64,000 bases of DNA, taken from contig NZ_CP067099.1 of the NCBI RefSeq assembly GCF_016618195.1, forward strand, positions 3,286,001 through 3,350,000, in the 5' to 3' direction. Numbering within the stretch: position 1 is the stretch's first letter; each line of letters starts with the position of its first letter. The notes beneath the pieces were generated by a model. The model ran no database searches and was not told the DNA's origin. It worked only from the letters and a program-made list of their open reading frames with translations. Position numbers and translations under genes: made by a program. This stretch comes from Providencia manganoxydans. GTDB taxonomy: Bacteria > Pseudomonadota > Gammaproteobacteria > Enterobacterales > Enterobacteriaceae. This document shows positions 54,253 to 64,000 of this stretch, one piece after another.

Positions 54253-55125
54253 TTATTTATCTAACAGTGATTTAACCGCATCACCGATGTCTGCTAAGCT
54301 ACGTACTGTTTTCACACCAGCAGCTTCTAAAGCAGCGAATTTCTCATCCGCGGTACCTTTACCACCCGCGATAATTGCACCTGCGTGCCCCATGCGCTTA
54401 CCTTTAGGTGCAGTAACACCCGCAATGTAACCAACAACAGGCTTAGTCACATGTTCTTTGATATATGCTGCGGCTTCTTCTTCCGCATTACCACCGATTT
54501 CACCGATCATAACAATCGCTTCAGTCTGTGGATCTTCTTGGAACATTTTCAGGATATCAATGAAGTTTGATCCTGGGATTGGGTCACCACCAATACCAAC
54601 ACAGGTTGATTGGCCAAGGCCTGCATCCGTAGTTTGTTTAACCGCTTCATACGTCAATGTACCTGAACGTGAAACGATACCAACTTTACCCGGCATATGG
54701 ATATGGCCTGGTTGGATACCGATTTTGCACTCGCCTGGAGTGATAACACCCGGGCAGTTTGGACCGATCATGCGAACGCCAGCTTCATCTAATTTAACTT
54801 TAACCGTCAGCATATCCAGTGTTGGGATGCCTTCAGTGATAGTAATGATCAGCTTGATACCTGCATCAATCGCTTCCAGAATCGAATCTTTACAGAATGG
54901 CGCGGGTACATAGATAACCGATGCTGTTGCACCAGTCGCTTCTACGGCTTCACGAACAGTGTTAAATACTGGCAGACCTAAGTGAGTTGTACCACCTTTA
55001 CCCGGTGTCACACCACCAACCATTTTTGTACCATAAGCGATCGCTTGTTCAGAGTGGAAAGTACCTTGACCACCAGTGAAACCTTGGCAAATTACTTTAG
55101 TGTTTTTATCGATTAAAATAGACAT
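54253..55125 (-). CDS. sucD: Succinyl-CoA synthetase alpha subunit
   Basis: SucD with SucC makes ATP or GTP from succinyl-CoA in the TCA cycle. The 290-residue protein has [19 protein letters not shown] (CoA site) and the phosphohistidine motif [17 protein letters not shown] (His about 247). Its ATG shares one base with the sucC stop (TAATG). Confidence 0.97.
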   Translation of the reverse strand: MSILIDKNTKVICQGFTGGQGTFHSEQAIAYGTKMVGGVTPGKGGTTHLGLPVFNTVREAVEATGATASVIYVPAPFCKDSILEAIDAGIKLIITITEGIPTLDMLTVKVKLDEAGVRMIGPNCPGVITPGECKIGIQPGHIHMPGKVGIVSRSGTLTYEAVKQTTDAGLGQSTCVGIGGDPIPGSNFIDILKMFQEDPQTEAIVMIGEIGGNAEEEAAAYIKEHVTKPVVGYIAGVTAPKGKRMGHAGAIIAGGKGTADEKFAALEAAGVKTVRSLADIGDAVKSLLDK

Positions 55126-56291
55126 TATTTAGCCTCCGCCGCTGCTACTGCTTTCTTAGCTGCATCTGTCAGGCTATTTGCCGCGATAATATTCAAGCCG
55201 CTATCTGCCAGTTTTTTCGCACCTAACTCTGCATTGTTACCTTCTAAACGAACCACTACTGGTACATTTACGCCTACTTCTTCTACTGCACCAATGATGC
55301 CGTCTGCAATCAGGTCACAGCGAACGATACCACCAAAAATGTTAACAAAAACGGCTTTAACACTCTTATCGGACAGGATAATTTTAAATGCTTCAGTTAC
55401 ACGCTCTTTAGTTGCACCGCCACCTACGTCAAGGAAGTTAGCTGGAGCACCACCATGCAGTTTAACAATGTCCATGGTTCCCATTGCCAGACCTGCACCG
55501 TTAACCATACAACCGATGTTGCCATCAAGTGCAACATAGTTCAGTTCCCATTGTGCAGCTTGTGCTTCACGCGCATCTTCTTGAGATGGATCATGCATTT
55601 CACGCATTTCTGCTTGACGGTATAGAGCGTTGCTATCAACACCTAATTTACCATCTAAACACACTAGGTCGCCTTCAGTATTGATCACTAATGGGTTAAC
55701 TTCGATCAGAGCAAGGTCGCGCTCTAAGAACATAGTCGCTAAGCCCATAAAGATTTTCGCGAATTGGCTAACTTGTTTACCTGATAGACCTAATTTGAAC
55801 GCTAACTCACGGCCTTGATAAGGCATAGGACCAGTCAGTGGATCGATAACCGCTTTGTGGATCAGTTCTGGCGTTTCCTCAGCAACTTTCTCGATCTCAA
55901 CACCACCTTCTGTTGACGCCATAAATACAACACGACGTGTACCACGGTCAACAACCGCGCCTAAATACAGTTCTTTAGCAATATCGGTCGCATTTTCAAC
56001 TAAGATTTGGTTGACTGGCTGACCATTCGCATCTGTTTGGTAAGTCACTAAGTTGTGGCCTAACCATTTCTCTGCGAATGCTTTGATATCATTGATATCA
56101 TTTGTCACTTTTACGCCGCCAGCTTTACCACGTCCACCTGCGTGAACTTGGCACTTAACAACCCATGGGCCGTTACCGATTTTTTTCGCTGCTTCTACAG
56201 CTTCTGCTGCTGATGTACAGGCATAACCCGTTGGTGCTGGCAAACCATAGCGTGTAAAAAGCTGTTTTGCCTGATACTCGTGTAAATTCAT
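55125..56291 (-). CDS. sucC: Succinyl-CoA synthetase beta subunit
   Basis: SucC provides the ATP-grasp nucleotide site. The 388-residue protein starts [18 protein letters not shown] and shows [36 protein letters not shown] and [16 protein letters not shown]. It is coupled to sucD and follows sucB after a 133-base gap. Confidence 0.97.
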   Translation of the reverse strand: MNLHEYQAKQLFTRYGLPAPTGYACTSAAEAVEAAKKIGNGPWVVKCQVHAGGRGKAGGVKVTNDINDIKAFAEKWLGHNLVTYQTDANGQPVNQILVENATDIAKELYLGAVVDRGTRRVVFMASTEGGVEIEKVAEETPELIHKAVIDPLTGPMPYQGRELAFKLGLSGKQVSQFAKIFMGLATMFLERDLALIEVNPLVINTEGDLVCLDGKLGVDSNALYRQAEMREMHDPSQEDAREAQAAQWELNYVALDGNIGCMVNGAGLAMGTMDIVKLHGGAPANFLDVGGGATKERVTEAFKIILSDKSVKAVFVNIFGGIVRCDLIADGIIGAVEEVGVNVPVVVRLEGNNAELGAKKLADSGLNIIAANSLTDAAKKAVAAAEAK

Positions 56292-56394
56292 GATGTTCTA
56301 TCCATAATTGAGTCTGAAGAGGCGATTATTCGCCTCCTGCAATTGTTACTGATTTAGCAGCCGGCAAAACCGACTGCATCGGTTACTTCAGACC

Positions 56395-56414
56395 GGGTAG
56401 GTGTTCCCCTACCC
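56395..56414 (-). terminator. Small hairpin between sucB and sucC
   Basis: GGGTAGG (56395-56401) pairs with CCTACCC (56408-56414) in the 133-base sucB-sucC gap. No T tract follows, so it is more likely an mRNA-processing or stability element than a terminator. Confidence 0.4.
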
Positions 56415-56424
56415 TGTTATGTAG

Positions 56425-57642
56425 CTATACGTCCAGCAGTAAACGAGTTGGATCTTCCAGCATATCTTTAATGGCAACTAAGAAGCCAACTGACTCACTA
56501 CCATCGATCAGGCGGTGGTCATAAGATAATGCAAGGTACATCATTGGAAGAATTTCAACCTTACCGTTAACCGCCATTGGGCGATCTTTGATAGCATGCA
56601 TACCTAAGATTGCGCTTTGTGGTGGGTTAATGATAGGGGTAGACATTAGAGAACCGAACACACCACCGTTAGTGATAGTGAAGTTACCGCCACTTAAGTC
56701 TTCAACGGTTAATTTACCGTCACGACCTTTGACTGCCAGTTCTTTAATTTTCTTCTCAATATCAGCCATGCTCATTGCATCAACATCACGCAGAACTGGC
56801 GTTACCAGACCACGAGGTGTCGATACTGCAATGCTGATGTCGAAATAGTTATGGTAAACAACATCAGTACCATCAATTGATGCGTTAACTTCTGGGTAAC
56901 GTTTTAGCGCTTCAACCGCAGCTTTTACATAGAAAGACATAAAGCCTAAACGTACACCATGGCGTTTTTCAAACACTTCGCCGTATTGCTTACGCAGATC
57001 TTTAATTGGCTGCATGTTAACTTCATTAAATGTGGTTAACATCGCAGTGCTGTTTTTCGCTTCCAGCAGACGCTCAGCAATACGTTTACGTAAGCGCGTC
57101 ATTGGTACGCGTTTTTCACTGCGGTGTGCCAATGGTGCTTGTGGCTCAGCAGCAGGTGTTGCAGCTTTCGCAGCAGGAGCTGCTTTGCCAGTAGCTAAAT
57201 GTTTTTCAACATCTTCGCGAGTCAAACGACCACCAACACCCGTTCCTTTGATGTCAGCTGGGTTCAAGTCGTGCTCAGCAACTAAACGGCGGATTGCTGG
57301 AGACAGAGCATCATTGCTCTCTTCTTCCAAGCTGGCTGTTTGGCGCTGCGCTGGAGTTGCTTCTTGTGAAGCTTTAACTTCCACAGGAATACCCGTGCTA
57401 TCACCTAAACGAATGCGGCCAAGCAGTTGTTTAGAAAGCACAGTTGCACCTTCATCTTCAACGATAGCTTCTAACACACCCGCTTCACTTGCAGGCACTT
57501 CTAAAACGACTTTATCTGTTTCAATTTCAACCAGCACTTCGTCACGTTCAACGCTATCACCTGGTTTTTTATGCCATGTGGCAACCGTAGCATCTGCAAC
57601 GGATTCAGGAAGATCGGGAACAAGAATTTCTACGCTACTCAT
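56425..57642 (-). CDS. sucB: 2-oxoglutarate dehydrogenase E2 (dihydrolipoyl succinyltransferase)
   Basis: SucB is the core of the 2-oxoglutarate dehydrogenase complex. The 405-residue protein has one lipoyl domain ([13 protein letters not shown], lipoyl-Lys about 44), a linker, a peripheral subunit-binding domain ([20 protein letters not shown]) and the catalytic domain ending with [16 protein letters not shown]. It follows sucA by 14 bases. Confidence 0.97.
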   Translation of the reverse strand: MSSVEILVPDLPESVADATVATWHKKPGDSVERDEVLVEIETDKVVLEVPASEAGVLEAIVEDEGATVLSKQLLGRIRLGDSTGIPVEVKASQEATPAQRQTASLEEESNDALSPAIRRLVAEHDLNPADIKGTGVGGRLTREDVEKHLATGKAAPAAKAATPAAEPQAPLAHRSEKRVPMTRLRKRIAERLLEAKNSTAMLTTFNEVNMQPIKDLRKQYGEVFEKRHGVRLGFMSFYVKAAVEALKRYPEVNASIDGTDVVYHNYFDISIAVSTPRGLVTPVLRDVDAMSMADIEKKIKELAVKGRDGKLTVEDLSGGNFTITNGGVFGSLMSTPIINPPQSAILGMHAIKDRPMAVNGKVEILPMMYLALSYDHRLIDGSESVGFLVAIKDMLEDPTRLLLDV

Positions 57643-57656
57643 TTTCTATCCTTTAA

Positions 57657-60464
57657 TTATTCAATGTTCAAAGCGTCATTTACCAGAGCTTGTTGTTGCT
57701 CTTGGTGAACGGACGTGTATCCAACTGCTGGAGATGAAGAAGCAGCACGACCTGCATAACGTAAAGTTGCTCCTGTAGGGATCGCTTCACGGAAATTGTG
57801 TTGGCTGCAATACCAAGCGCCTTGATTCAATGGCTCTTCTTGACACCATACGAAATCTTTAACGTGCGCATATGGTAAGAACGCTTGCTGAATATCTTCA
57901 TGTGGGAACGGATATAGCTGCTCAATACGTACGATAGCGACATCAGTTTGTCCGTTCTTACGACGTTGTTCTAACAGATCGTAATAAACTTTACCGGAAC
58001 ACATAATGACGCGTTTCACATCTTTCGGATTGATTTCATCTATTTCACTGATTACTGTCTGGAACTTACCATTTGCCAGTTCATCCATACTTGAGACCGC
58101 TAATGGATGACGCAGTAATGATTTAGGTGACATTACAATCAGAGGACGACGCATACCACGCAGAGCCTGACGGCGCAGCATATGGTAAACCTGTGCTGGC
58201 GTGGATGGCACACACACTTGCATGTTTTGATCTGCGCACAGTTGTAGGTAACGCTCTAAACGTGCAGAGGAGTGCTCTGGACCTTGTCCTTCATAACCGT
58301 GTGGCAACAGCATCACTAGACCACACATACGACCCCATTTTTGCTCACCAGAGCTAATGAATTGGTCGATAACGACTTGTGCACAGTTTGCGAAGTCACC
58401 GAATTGAGCTTCCCAAATCGTCAGTGCACGTGGCTCTGTGGTTGCATAGCCATATTCAAATGCCAATACCGCGTTTTCAGTCAGAACAGAGTCCCAAACA
58501 TTAAATACGCCTTGACCGTTATGGATATTTTGCAGAGGAACATAAACGGAACCATTGGTTTGGTTATGTACAACCGCATGGCGATGGAAGAAAGTACCAC
58601 GGCCAGCATCTTCACCAGATAGACGAACAGGAATACCTTCATCAACTAGTGTTGCGTACGCCAATGTTTCTGCTGCGCCCCAATCCAGTAGTTTTTCACC
58701 TTTCGCCATTTCAGCACGGTCTGAGTAAATTTTCTCAACACGAGACTGAGTGACGACTTCAGCAGGGATAGTACTGGTTTTAACTGCTAGCTCTTGCAGA
58801 CGCTTTGGATCGAAGGTGGATTTATACTCTTCGTTCCAATCATGATTTAGGTACGGTTCCCATGTATAGGAATGCAGACCCATTTCACGCCATTCTTCAA
58901 CGACGCAATCACCTCGGTCTAACGCGTCACGGTACAAGTTAACCATTTCAGTCACTTCATCCGCTGTAACAACGCCTGCTTCAATTAAACGATCCGCATA
59001 GATTTTACGTGGTGTCGGATGTTTTTTGATTTTTTGATACATAATTGGCTGAGTTGCATTTGGCTCATCAGCTTCGTTATGACCATGTCGACGGTAGCAC
59101 ACGAGGTCAATCATCACATCGCGTTTAAACGTATTACGGAAATCAAGTGCTAAGCGAGTTACAAAAGCAACGGCTTCTGGATCATCCGCATTAACGTGGA
59201 AAATAGGTGCTTGAACCATTTTCACGATGTCGGTGCAGTACTCAGTTGAACGTGTATCTTTCGGGTTTGAAGTCGTAAAACCAATTTGGTTGTTAATGAC
59301 GATACGCATGGTGCCGCCAACTTCATAACCACGAGCTTGAGACATGTTCAATGTTTCTTGAACAACACCTTGACCCGTTACTGCTGAGTCACCGTGAATA
59401 GTGATTGGTAGAACCATGTTGCTGCGACCTTCATCAAGGCGATCGCGGCGAGCACGTACTGAACCAATAACCACTGGGCTGACAATCTCAAGGTGAGATG
59501 GGTTAAATGCTAATGCTAAGTGAACACGCGAACCTGCGGTTTCGAAATCCGAAGAGAAACCTTGGTGATATTTAACGTCACCTGCACTTGAGTGGTCTTT
59601 GTGTTTGCCTGCGAACTCATCAAATAATTCAGCAGGTTTTTTACCTAAGATGTTAATTAAAACGTTAAGACGACCACGGTGAGCCATACCCAGTACGACT
59701 TCACGTGTATCTTGTTTGCCCGCATGGTGGATCAGATCTTTCAGCATTGGAATAAGTGAGTCACCACCTTCCAATGAGAAACGTTTTGCACCCGGGAATT
59801 TTGCGCCTAAATAACGCTCTAGCCCTTCTGCTGCGGTTAATTCAGCTAAGAAGCGACGTTTTTCTTCTTTCGAAAATTGCTCAGCAACATTCACTGATTC
59901 AAGGCGTTGTTGGATCCAACGTTTTTCCTCTGTATTCGTGATATGCATATATTCAGCACCAATTGAACCGCAATAAATGCGCTTCAGGGCATCGTATAGG
60001 TCGCTAAGTTTCATGGTTTCTTTGCCGATGGCAAAAGAACCCACGTTGAATGTCTCGTCGAAATCTTCTTTCGTTAAGTTATGGAACACTGGATCTAAAT
60101 CTGGAACAGATTCACGTTTCCATAAACCTAATGGATCAAGATTTGCGTTTTGATGTCCGCGGAAGCGGAATGCGTTAATCAATTGCAAAACTTTCACTTG
60201 TTTTGCATCGATAGCAGGGTCGCTAACAGAGGTATGATAACGAGTAGAGTCTTTCGCTAAGCGACGGAAATAATCGCGTGCTTGCGAGTGAAATTGCTCA
60301 GAGTTGGTGCCTGCACCAGGCAGTTGCTGAAAGATTTCTCTCCAGCCAGCATCAACAGAATTGGGGTCAGTTAGATAATCTTCATAGAGCTGTTCTATGT
60401 AAGTCTGGTTCGCGCCTGCCAGAAAGCTCGAATCCAGCCAGTCCTTCATTACGCCGTTCTGCAT
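57657..60464 (-). CDS. sucA: 2-oxoglutarate dehydrogenase E1
   Basis: SucA is the thiamine-diphosphate decarboxylase of the complex. The 935-residue protein shows MAHRGRLNVLINILGK, the HGDSAVTGQGVVQETLNMSQ segment, HVNADDPEAV, RRHGHNEADEP and SGEDAGRGTFFHRH, all typical. It is preceded by a 307-base gap after sdhB that holds stem-loops. Confidence 0.97.
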   Translation of the reverse strand: MQNGVMKDWLDSSFLAGANQTYIEQLYEDYLTDPNSVDAGWREIFQQLPGAGTNSEQFHSQARDYFRRLAKDSTRYHTSVSDPAIDAKQVKVLQLINAFRFRGHQNANLDPLGLWKRESVPDLDPVFHNLTKEDFDETFNVGSFAIGKETMKLSDLYDALKRIYCGSIGAEYMHITNTEEKRWIQQRLESVNVAEQFSKEEKRRFLAELTAAEGLERYLGAKFPGAKRFSLEGGDSLIPMLKDLIHHAGKQDTREVVLGMAHRGRLNVLINILGKKPAELFDEFAGKHKDHSSAGDVKYHQGFSSDFETAGSRVHLALAFNPSHLEIVSPVVIGSVRARRDRLDEGRSNMVLPITIHGDSAVTGQGVVQETLNMSQARGYEVGGTMRIVINNQIGFTTSNPKDTRSTEYCTDIVKMVQAPIFHVNADDPEAVAFVTRLALDFRNTFKRDVMIDLVCYRRHGHNEADEPNATQPIMYQKIKKHPTPRKIYADRLIEAGVVTADEVTEMVNLYRDALDRGDCVVEEWREMGLHSYTWEPYLNHDWNEEYKSTFDPKRLQELAVKTSTIPAEVVTQSRVEKIYSDRAEMAKGEKLLDWGAAETLAYATLVDEGIPVRLSGEDAGRGTFFHRHAVVHNQTNGSVYVPLQNIHNGQGVFNVWDSVLTENAVLAFEYGYATTEPRALTIWEAQFGDFANCAQVVIDQFISSGEQKWGRMCGLVMLLPHGYEGQGPEHSSARLERYLQLCADQNMQVCVPSTPAQVYHMLRRQALRGMRRPLIVMSPKSLLRHPLAVSSMDELANGKFQTVISEIDEINPKDVKRVIMCSGKVYYDLLEQRRKNGQTDVAIVRIEQLYPFPHEDIQQAFLPYAHVKDFVWCQEEPLNQGAWYCSQHNFREAIPTGATLRYAGRAASSSPAVGYTSVHQEQQQALVNDALNIE

Positions 60465-60615
60465 TGTGATCCCTTAAGCTTTTACAGCTTTAGTTTTCGC
60501 CGTGGTTAACTAATTGCCGCGTTTAAGCGGCCTCGATAAAGGTTCTTCTGGACGTGCTTTATGCATGTTCTCACTTTGGGTTTCCCTTTATCACTCCGGG
60601 CTCCCCTTCTAAGGA

Positions 60616-60647
60616 ACCTTTAAAAACTGGCTGCGGTTTTTAAAGGT
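60616..60647. other. Long stem-loop between sdhB and sucA
   Basis: ACCTTTAAAAAC (60616-60627) and GTTTTTAAAGGT (60636-60647) make a perfect 12-bp stem. A second stem, CCTGCGG (60736-60742) with CCGCAGG (60753-60759), lies nearer sdhB. No gene is seen in 60465-60771. The stems may set the relative levels of sdh and suc mRNA. Confidence 0.6.
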
Positions 60648-60771
60648 CCCTTGAGTCAGCTCGCGTCTTCATCTTTTTTTGCAGTTTGGCTTTTACTTTC
60701 ACTTTTTTACTTTTGGATTTATTACTTTTCAACAGCCTGCGGCACATAAGTACCGCAGGTAAAAACCGGTT

Positions 60772-61488
60772 CTACGCGCTATGTTTTAGCAACATAGATT
60801 TAATATGACCGATAGCTTTCGTTGGATTTAGTCCTTTAGGGCATACATTGACACAATTCATGATGCTATGACAGCGGAAAACACTAAAAGCGTCGTTCAG
60901 ATCATCTAATCGAGCGTCTGTTTCAGTATCTCTACTATCAATTAAGAATCGGTATGCAGCTAACAGACCTGCCGGACCAATAAATTTATCCGGATTCCAC
61001 CAGAAAGATGGGCAAGACGTTGAGCAACAAGCACACAGAATACACTCATATAGACCATCAAGTTTTTCACGTTGTGCCGGCGACTGTAAATTCTCACGCG
61101 CAGGTGGATTCTTATTATCATTAATAAGATACGGACGAATTTTTTCGTACTGGGTGTAGAACTGAGTCATGTCAATGATCAGGTCACGCACAACCGGCAA
61201 ACCAGGTAATGGACGAATAACAATTTTCTTCCCACTACGAGTTAAAGCCGACAGTGGCGTGATACACGCCAATCCGTTTTTACCATTCATATTAACGCCA
61301 TCAGAACCACACACACCTTCACGGCATGAACGACGGAATGACAACGTAGGATCTTTCTCTTTCAATTGAATTAACGCATCAAGCAGCATCATGTCGCGCC
61401 CTTCAGGCACTTCAAGTGTGTAATCCTGCATACGCGGTGCGTTATCAACATCCGGATTATAGCGATAAATCGAAAATTCAAGTTTCAT
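60772..61488 (-). CDS. sdhB: Succinate dehydrogenase iron-sulfur subunit
   Basis: SdhB passes electrons from FAD to quinone. The 238-residue protein has the [2Fe-2S] cysteines (CREGVCGSDGVNMNGKNGLAC), the [4Fe-4S] group CILCACCSTSCP and the [3Fe-4S] group CHSIMNCVNVCPKGL. It follows sdhA by 35 bases. Confidence 0.97.
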   Translation of the reverse strand: MKLEFSIYRYNPDVDNAPRMQDYTLEVPEGRDMMLLDALIQLKEKDPTLSFRRSCREGVCGSDGVNMNGKNGLACITPLSALTRSGKKIVIRPLPGLPVVRDLIIDMTQFYTQYEKIRPYLINDNKNPPARENLQSPAQREKLDGLYECILCACCSTSCPSFWWNPDKFIGPAGLLAAYRFLIDSRDTETDARLDDLNDAFSVFRCHSIMNCVNVCPKGLNPTKAIGHIKSMLLKHSA

Positions 61489-61523
61489 AGTTTATTTCTC
61501 CGCAACTGGATTAACACCACGCA

Positions 61524-63290
61524 TTAATAAGTACGTACTTTCGGCGGGAAGGGCTCACGCAACTTAGGCTGCATGTTAACTTCACGACGAGTCATCGTTT
61601 CAGATTGCGGTAAATATAATGAGTGACACAGCCAGTTAGCATCGTCACGATCTGGATAGTCGAAACGGCTATGCGCACCGCGGCTTTCTGTACGGAAGTT
61701 CGCTGCTTGTGCTGTCGCATAAGCGGTTTCCATCAAGTTATCCAGTTCTAAACATTCAATACGTTGTGTGTTGAACTCAGTAGAAGTGTCATCAAGACGA
61801 GCATTTTTCAAACGCTCACGGATCACTTTCAACTCTTCCAAGCCTTTCGCCATCGCATCACCTTCACGGAATACAGAGAAGTTGTGTTGCATACAGCTTT
61901 GCAGCGCTTTACGAATTTCAACAGGATCTTCACCAGTGCGTGCATTTTCCCAGCGATTAAAGCGAGTCATAGCAGCATCGATGTCAGATTCAGAAGCATC
62001 GCGCATTGAACCTTGTTCCATTAGAGATTCTTTCAGATGGAGACCAGCAGAACGGCCGAATACCACAAGGTCAAGCAGTGAGTTACCACCAAGGCGGTTA
62101 GCACCATGTACAGATACACAAGCAATCTCACCAACAGCAAATAGACCTGGGATCACCTCGTCTTCGCCTTTTTCGTTATAGCGAATCGCTTGGCCTGTTA
62201 CCTTAGTCGGGATCCCGCCCATCATGTAGTGACAAGTTGGGATGACTGGGATCGGCTCTTTAACTGGGTCAACGTGTGCGAAGGTACGAGATAATTCAAG
62301 AATACCCGGTAAACGAGACTCAAGAACTTCTTTACCTAAGTGATCCAGTTTCAGCTTAGCATGTGGGCCCCATGGACCATCACAACCACGACCTTCACGA
62401 ATTTCGATCATAATTGAACGAGCCACCACGTCACGACCAGCAAGGTCTTTCGCGTTAGGTGCATAACGTTCCATGAAACGCTCGCCATCTTTGTTCAATA
62501 AATAACCACCTTCACCACGACAGCCTTCTGTAACCAGAACACCTGCACCTGCAATACCCGTTGGGTGGAATTGCCACATTTCCATATCTTGCAATGGAAC
62601 ACCAGCACGTACTGCCATACCAACACCATCACCGGTGTTGATGTGTGCGTTTGTGGTCGATTGATAGATACGGCCTGCACCACCTGTCGCTAAAATAGTT
62701 GCTTTAGCTTTGAAGTAAACGAGCTCGCCAGTTTCCATACAAATCGCAGTACAACCTACGATATCGCCATCTTGGTTCTTCACTAAATCAAGGGCATACC
62801 ACTCAGAGAAAATGGTAGTATGGTTTTTTAGGTTTTGCTGATACAAAGTATGTAACAGTGCATGACCCGTACGGTCAGCCGCCGCCGCTGTACGTGCAGC
62901 TTGCTCACCACCAAAATTTTTCGATTGGCCACCAAATGGACGCTGATAGATCGTGCCATTATCCAAACGAGAGAATGGCAGTCCCATGTGTTCTAATTCA
63001 AGGATAGCTTCTGGACCCGTTTTACACATGTACTCGATAGCGTCTTGGTCACCGATATAGTCAGATCCTTTTACGGTGTCATACATGTGCCACTCCCAGT
63101 TATCTGGGTGTGTGTTACCAAGTGCAACAGTGATACCACCTTGCGCTGATACTGTATGAGAACGCGTTGGGAAAACTTTTGACAACAAGGCACAAGATAA
63201 ACCAAGTTGTGAAATTTGCAGTGCAGCACGCATACCTGCGCCACCCGCACCGATAACGATAGCGTCAAATTCTCTTATTGGCAGATTCAT
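61524..63290 (-). CDS. sdhA: Succinate dehydrogenase flavoprotein subunit
   Basis: SdhA oxidises succinate with covalent FAD. The 588-residue protein has the dinucleotide motif [14 protein letters not shown], the flavin-linking histidine in [11 protein letters not shown], the substrate-site HPTGIAGAG and RGEGGYLLN, and [10 protein letters not shown]. It directly abuts the sdhD stop. Confidence 0.97.
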   Translation of the reverse strand: MNLPIREFDAIVIGAGGAGMRAALQISQLGLSCALLSKVFPTRSHTVSAQGGITVALGNTHPDNWEWHMYDTVKGSDYIGDQDAIEYMCKTGPEAILELEHMGLPFSRLDNGTIYQRPFGGQSKNFGGEQAARTAAAADRTGHALLHTLYQQNLKNHTTIFSEWYALDLVKNQDGDIVGCTAICMETGELVYFKAKATILATGGAGRIYQSTTNAHINTGDGVGMAVRAGVPLQDMEMWQFHPTGIAGAGVLVTEGCRGEGGYLLNKDGERFMERYAPNAKDLAGRDVVARSIMIEIREGRGCDGPWGPHAKLKLDHLGKEVLESRLPGILELSRTFAHVDPVKEPIPVIPTCHYMMGGIPTKVTGQAIRYNEKGEDEVIPGLFAVGEIACVSVHGANRLGGNSLLDLVVFGRSAGLHLKESLMEQGSMRDASESDIDAAMTRFNRWENARTGEDPVEIRKALQSCMQHNFSVFREGDAMAKGLEELKVIRERLKNARLDDTSTEFNTQRIECLELDNLMETAYATAQAANFRTESRGAHSRFDYPDRDDANWLCHSLYLPQSETMTRREVNMQPKLREPFPPKVRTY

Positions 63291-63635
63291 TTATGCACCC
63301 CACACCACAATTGTTCCGTAAATTAAGTAAGCCAGCAGAGCAACAACAATCACCAGTTGCAGCACTAAACGTAGTGCGAGTGGCTTAACATAGTCTGTTA
63401 GTACTTGCCATAAACCAATCCAAGCATGTACTAAAATCGAGAACAACGTCAGGATGGTGAAGACTTTGGTCACGGAGGATGCGAAGAAACCACGCCATGT
63501 TTCATAGGTAATATCATTGATGGCAACAAAACCAACAAGGTACAACACGTAGAGTACGATAACGATCGCAGAGCCACGGATTAACAGCCAGTCCTGAATA
63601 CCAGTACGGCCTAAAGCTGATGCATTACTTACCAT
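63291..63635 (-). CDS. sdhD: Succinate dehydrogenase membrane anchor SdhD
   Basis: SdhD is one of two heme b-binding anchors. The 114-residue protein has three membrane segments and the [20 protein letters not shown] motif with the conserved histidine and the Asp-Tyr pair at the quinone site. It overlaps sdhC by 7 bases. Confidence 0.95.
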   Translation of the reverse strand: MVSNASALGRTGIQDWLLIRGSAIVIVLYVLYLVGFVAINDITYETWRGFFASSVTKVFTILTLFSILVHAWIGLWQVLTDYVKPLALRLVLQLVIVVALLAYLIYGTIVVWGA

Positions 63636-64000
63636 ACTAATACCCCCGCCAGGATCGCCAGAACGATTGTAATAACAAACGTGATTTTTGCAGATGAATT
63701 ACCCGCTGCTAGCGTTTCATCAATACAGCCGAAATCCATTAACATATGACGAATACCACCACAGATGTGATATGCCAATGCAGTGAGGATCCCCCAAAGA
63801 ATGAACTTAGCAAAAAAGCCAGTCATTATTTCAGATGCGTATTGAAAGCCTTCTGGAGAGGAGAGAGATGTCCCTAACAACCAAAGCAGGATACCGACTG
63901 CGATGAAAGTAATGACGCCAGAGACACGGTGCAAGATCGAAGAGATCGCAGTGATCGGGAAGTGGATCGTCTGCAAATCAAGGTTGACAGGTCTTTGTTT
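63629..64000 (-). CDS. sdhC: Succinate dehydrogenase cytochrome b556 subunit SdhC, start beyond window
   Basis: The frame is open to the window end and begins with [20 protein letters not shown], the residues that follow the first few codons in E. coli SdhC, so only about 7 codons are missing. Motifs [12 protein letters not shown] and [17 protein letters not shown] contain the quinone-site Ser/Arg and the heme-ligand His. Confidence 0.95.
   Translation of the reverse strand, partial: KQRPVNLDLQTIHFPITAISSILHRVSGVITFIAVGILLWLLGTSLSSPEGFQYASEIMTGFFAKFILWGILTALAYHICGGIRHMLMDFGCIDETLAAGNSSAKITFVITIVLAILAGVLVW

Noticed and set aside
57014..57778. 254-codon plus-strand ORF opposite sucB
   Set aside because: Long Ser/Ala-rich shadow of a highly expressed gene; sucB and sucA explain both frames.

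Overview
The window is bacterial chromosome from a gammaproteobacterium, most likely a Providencia (Morganellaceae) strain. The host part has moderate to low GC and keeps the Escherichia coli order of bio, pgl-ybhA-mod-acrZ, gpmA-aroG-pnuC-nadA, lysT-cpoB-pal-tol-ybgC, cyd and sdh-suc blocks. Protein identities sit at the level expected for Morganellaceae, and a class A acid phosphatase of the PhoN type lies between nadA and the tRNA-Lys genes. The genus call is inference from protein recall, not from a search.

Layout. 1-4583: biotin genes, bioBFCD on the minus strand diverging from bioA across a BirA-type operator. 4730-9703: pgl, ybhA, and the molybdate transporter modABC, with a ModE-type operator in front of modA. 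10137-13428: a GC-richer, tightly overlapping three-gene operon (ATP-grasp ligase, two-domain protein with a GNAT/FemAB-like C-terminal half, Rieske oxygenase) that separates modA from acrZ. It is the best candidate here for an uncharacterised biosynthetic system.

14117-24716: a defective lambdoid prophage of about 10.6 kb inserted in the 5' end of modE. A 13-bp direct repeat marks attL and attR. The original modE start is stranded at attL as a 12-codon ORF. On the other side the prophage supplies a promoter-like sequence, ribosome binding site and start codon to the rest of modE. The prophage keeps a lysis cassette (holin, endolysin, Rz with nested Rz1), two cargo genes (lipocalin blc and a TudS-DUF1722 protein resembling the tRNA 4-thiouridine desulfidase RudS), many small early genes, xis and int. 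It has lost head and tail genes (terL is cut short) and its replication and immunity genes (antiterminator Q and ssb are fused tail to tail at about 19250).

24695-44077: modE, modF, a CPBP protease, gpmA, a hexuronate regulon (uxuAB-uxaC against exuT-exuR, with four palindromic operators), an outer membrane barrel, aroG, pnuC, nadA with a NadR-type box, an aminoglycoside-adenylyltransferase-like gene, phoN, and three tRNA-Lys genes alternating with three degenerate tRNA-like copies. 44427-64000: the Tol-Pal envelope operon, cytochrome bd oxidase with CydX, then sucDCBA and sdhBADC, all on the minus strand; sdhC runs off the end.

How parts connect: ModE should sense molybdate and repress modABC, but its own transcription has been rewired by the prophage. 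The hexuronate genes form one regulon under the GntR repressor. sdh and suc provide linked TCA-cycle steps feeding the respiratory chain that ends in cytochrome bd.
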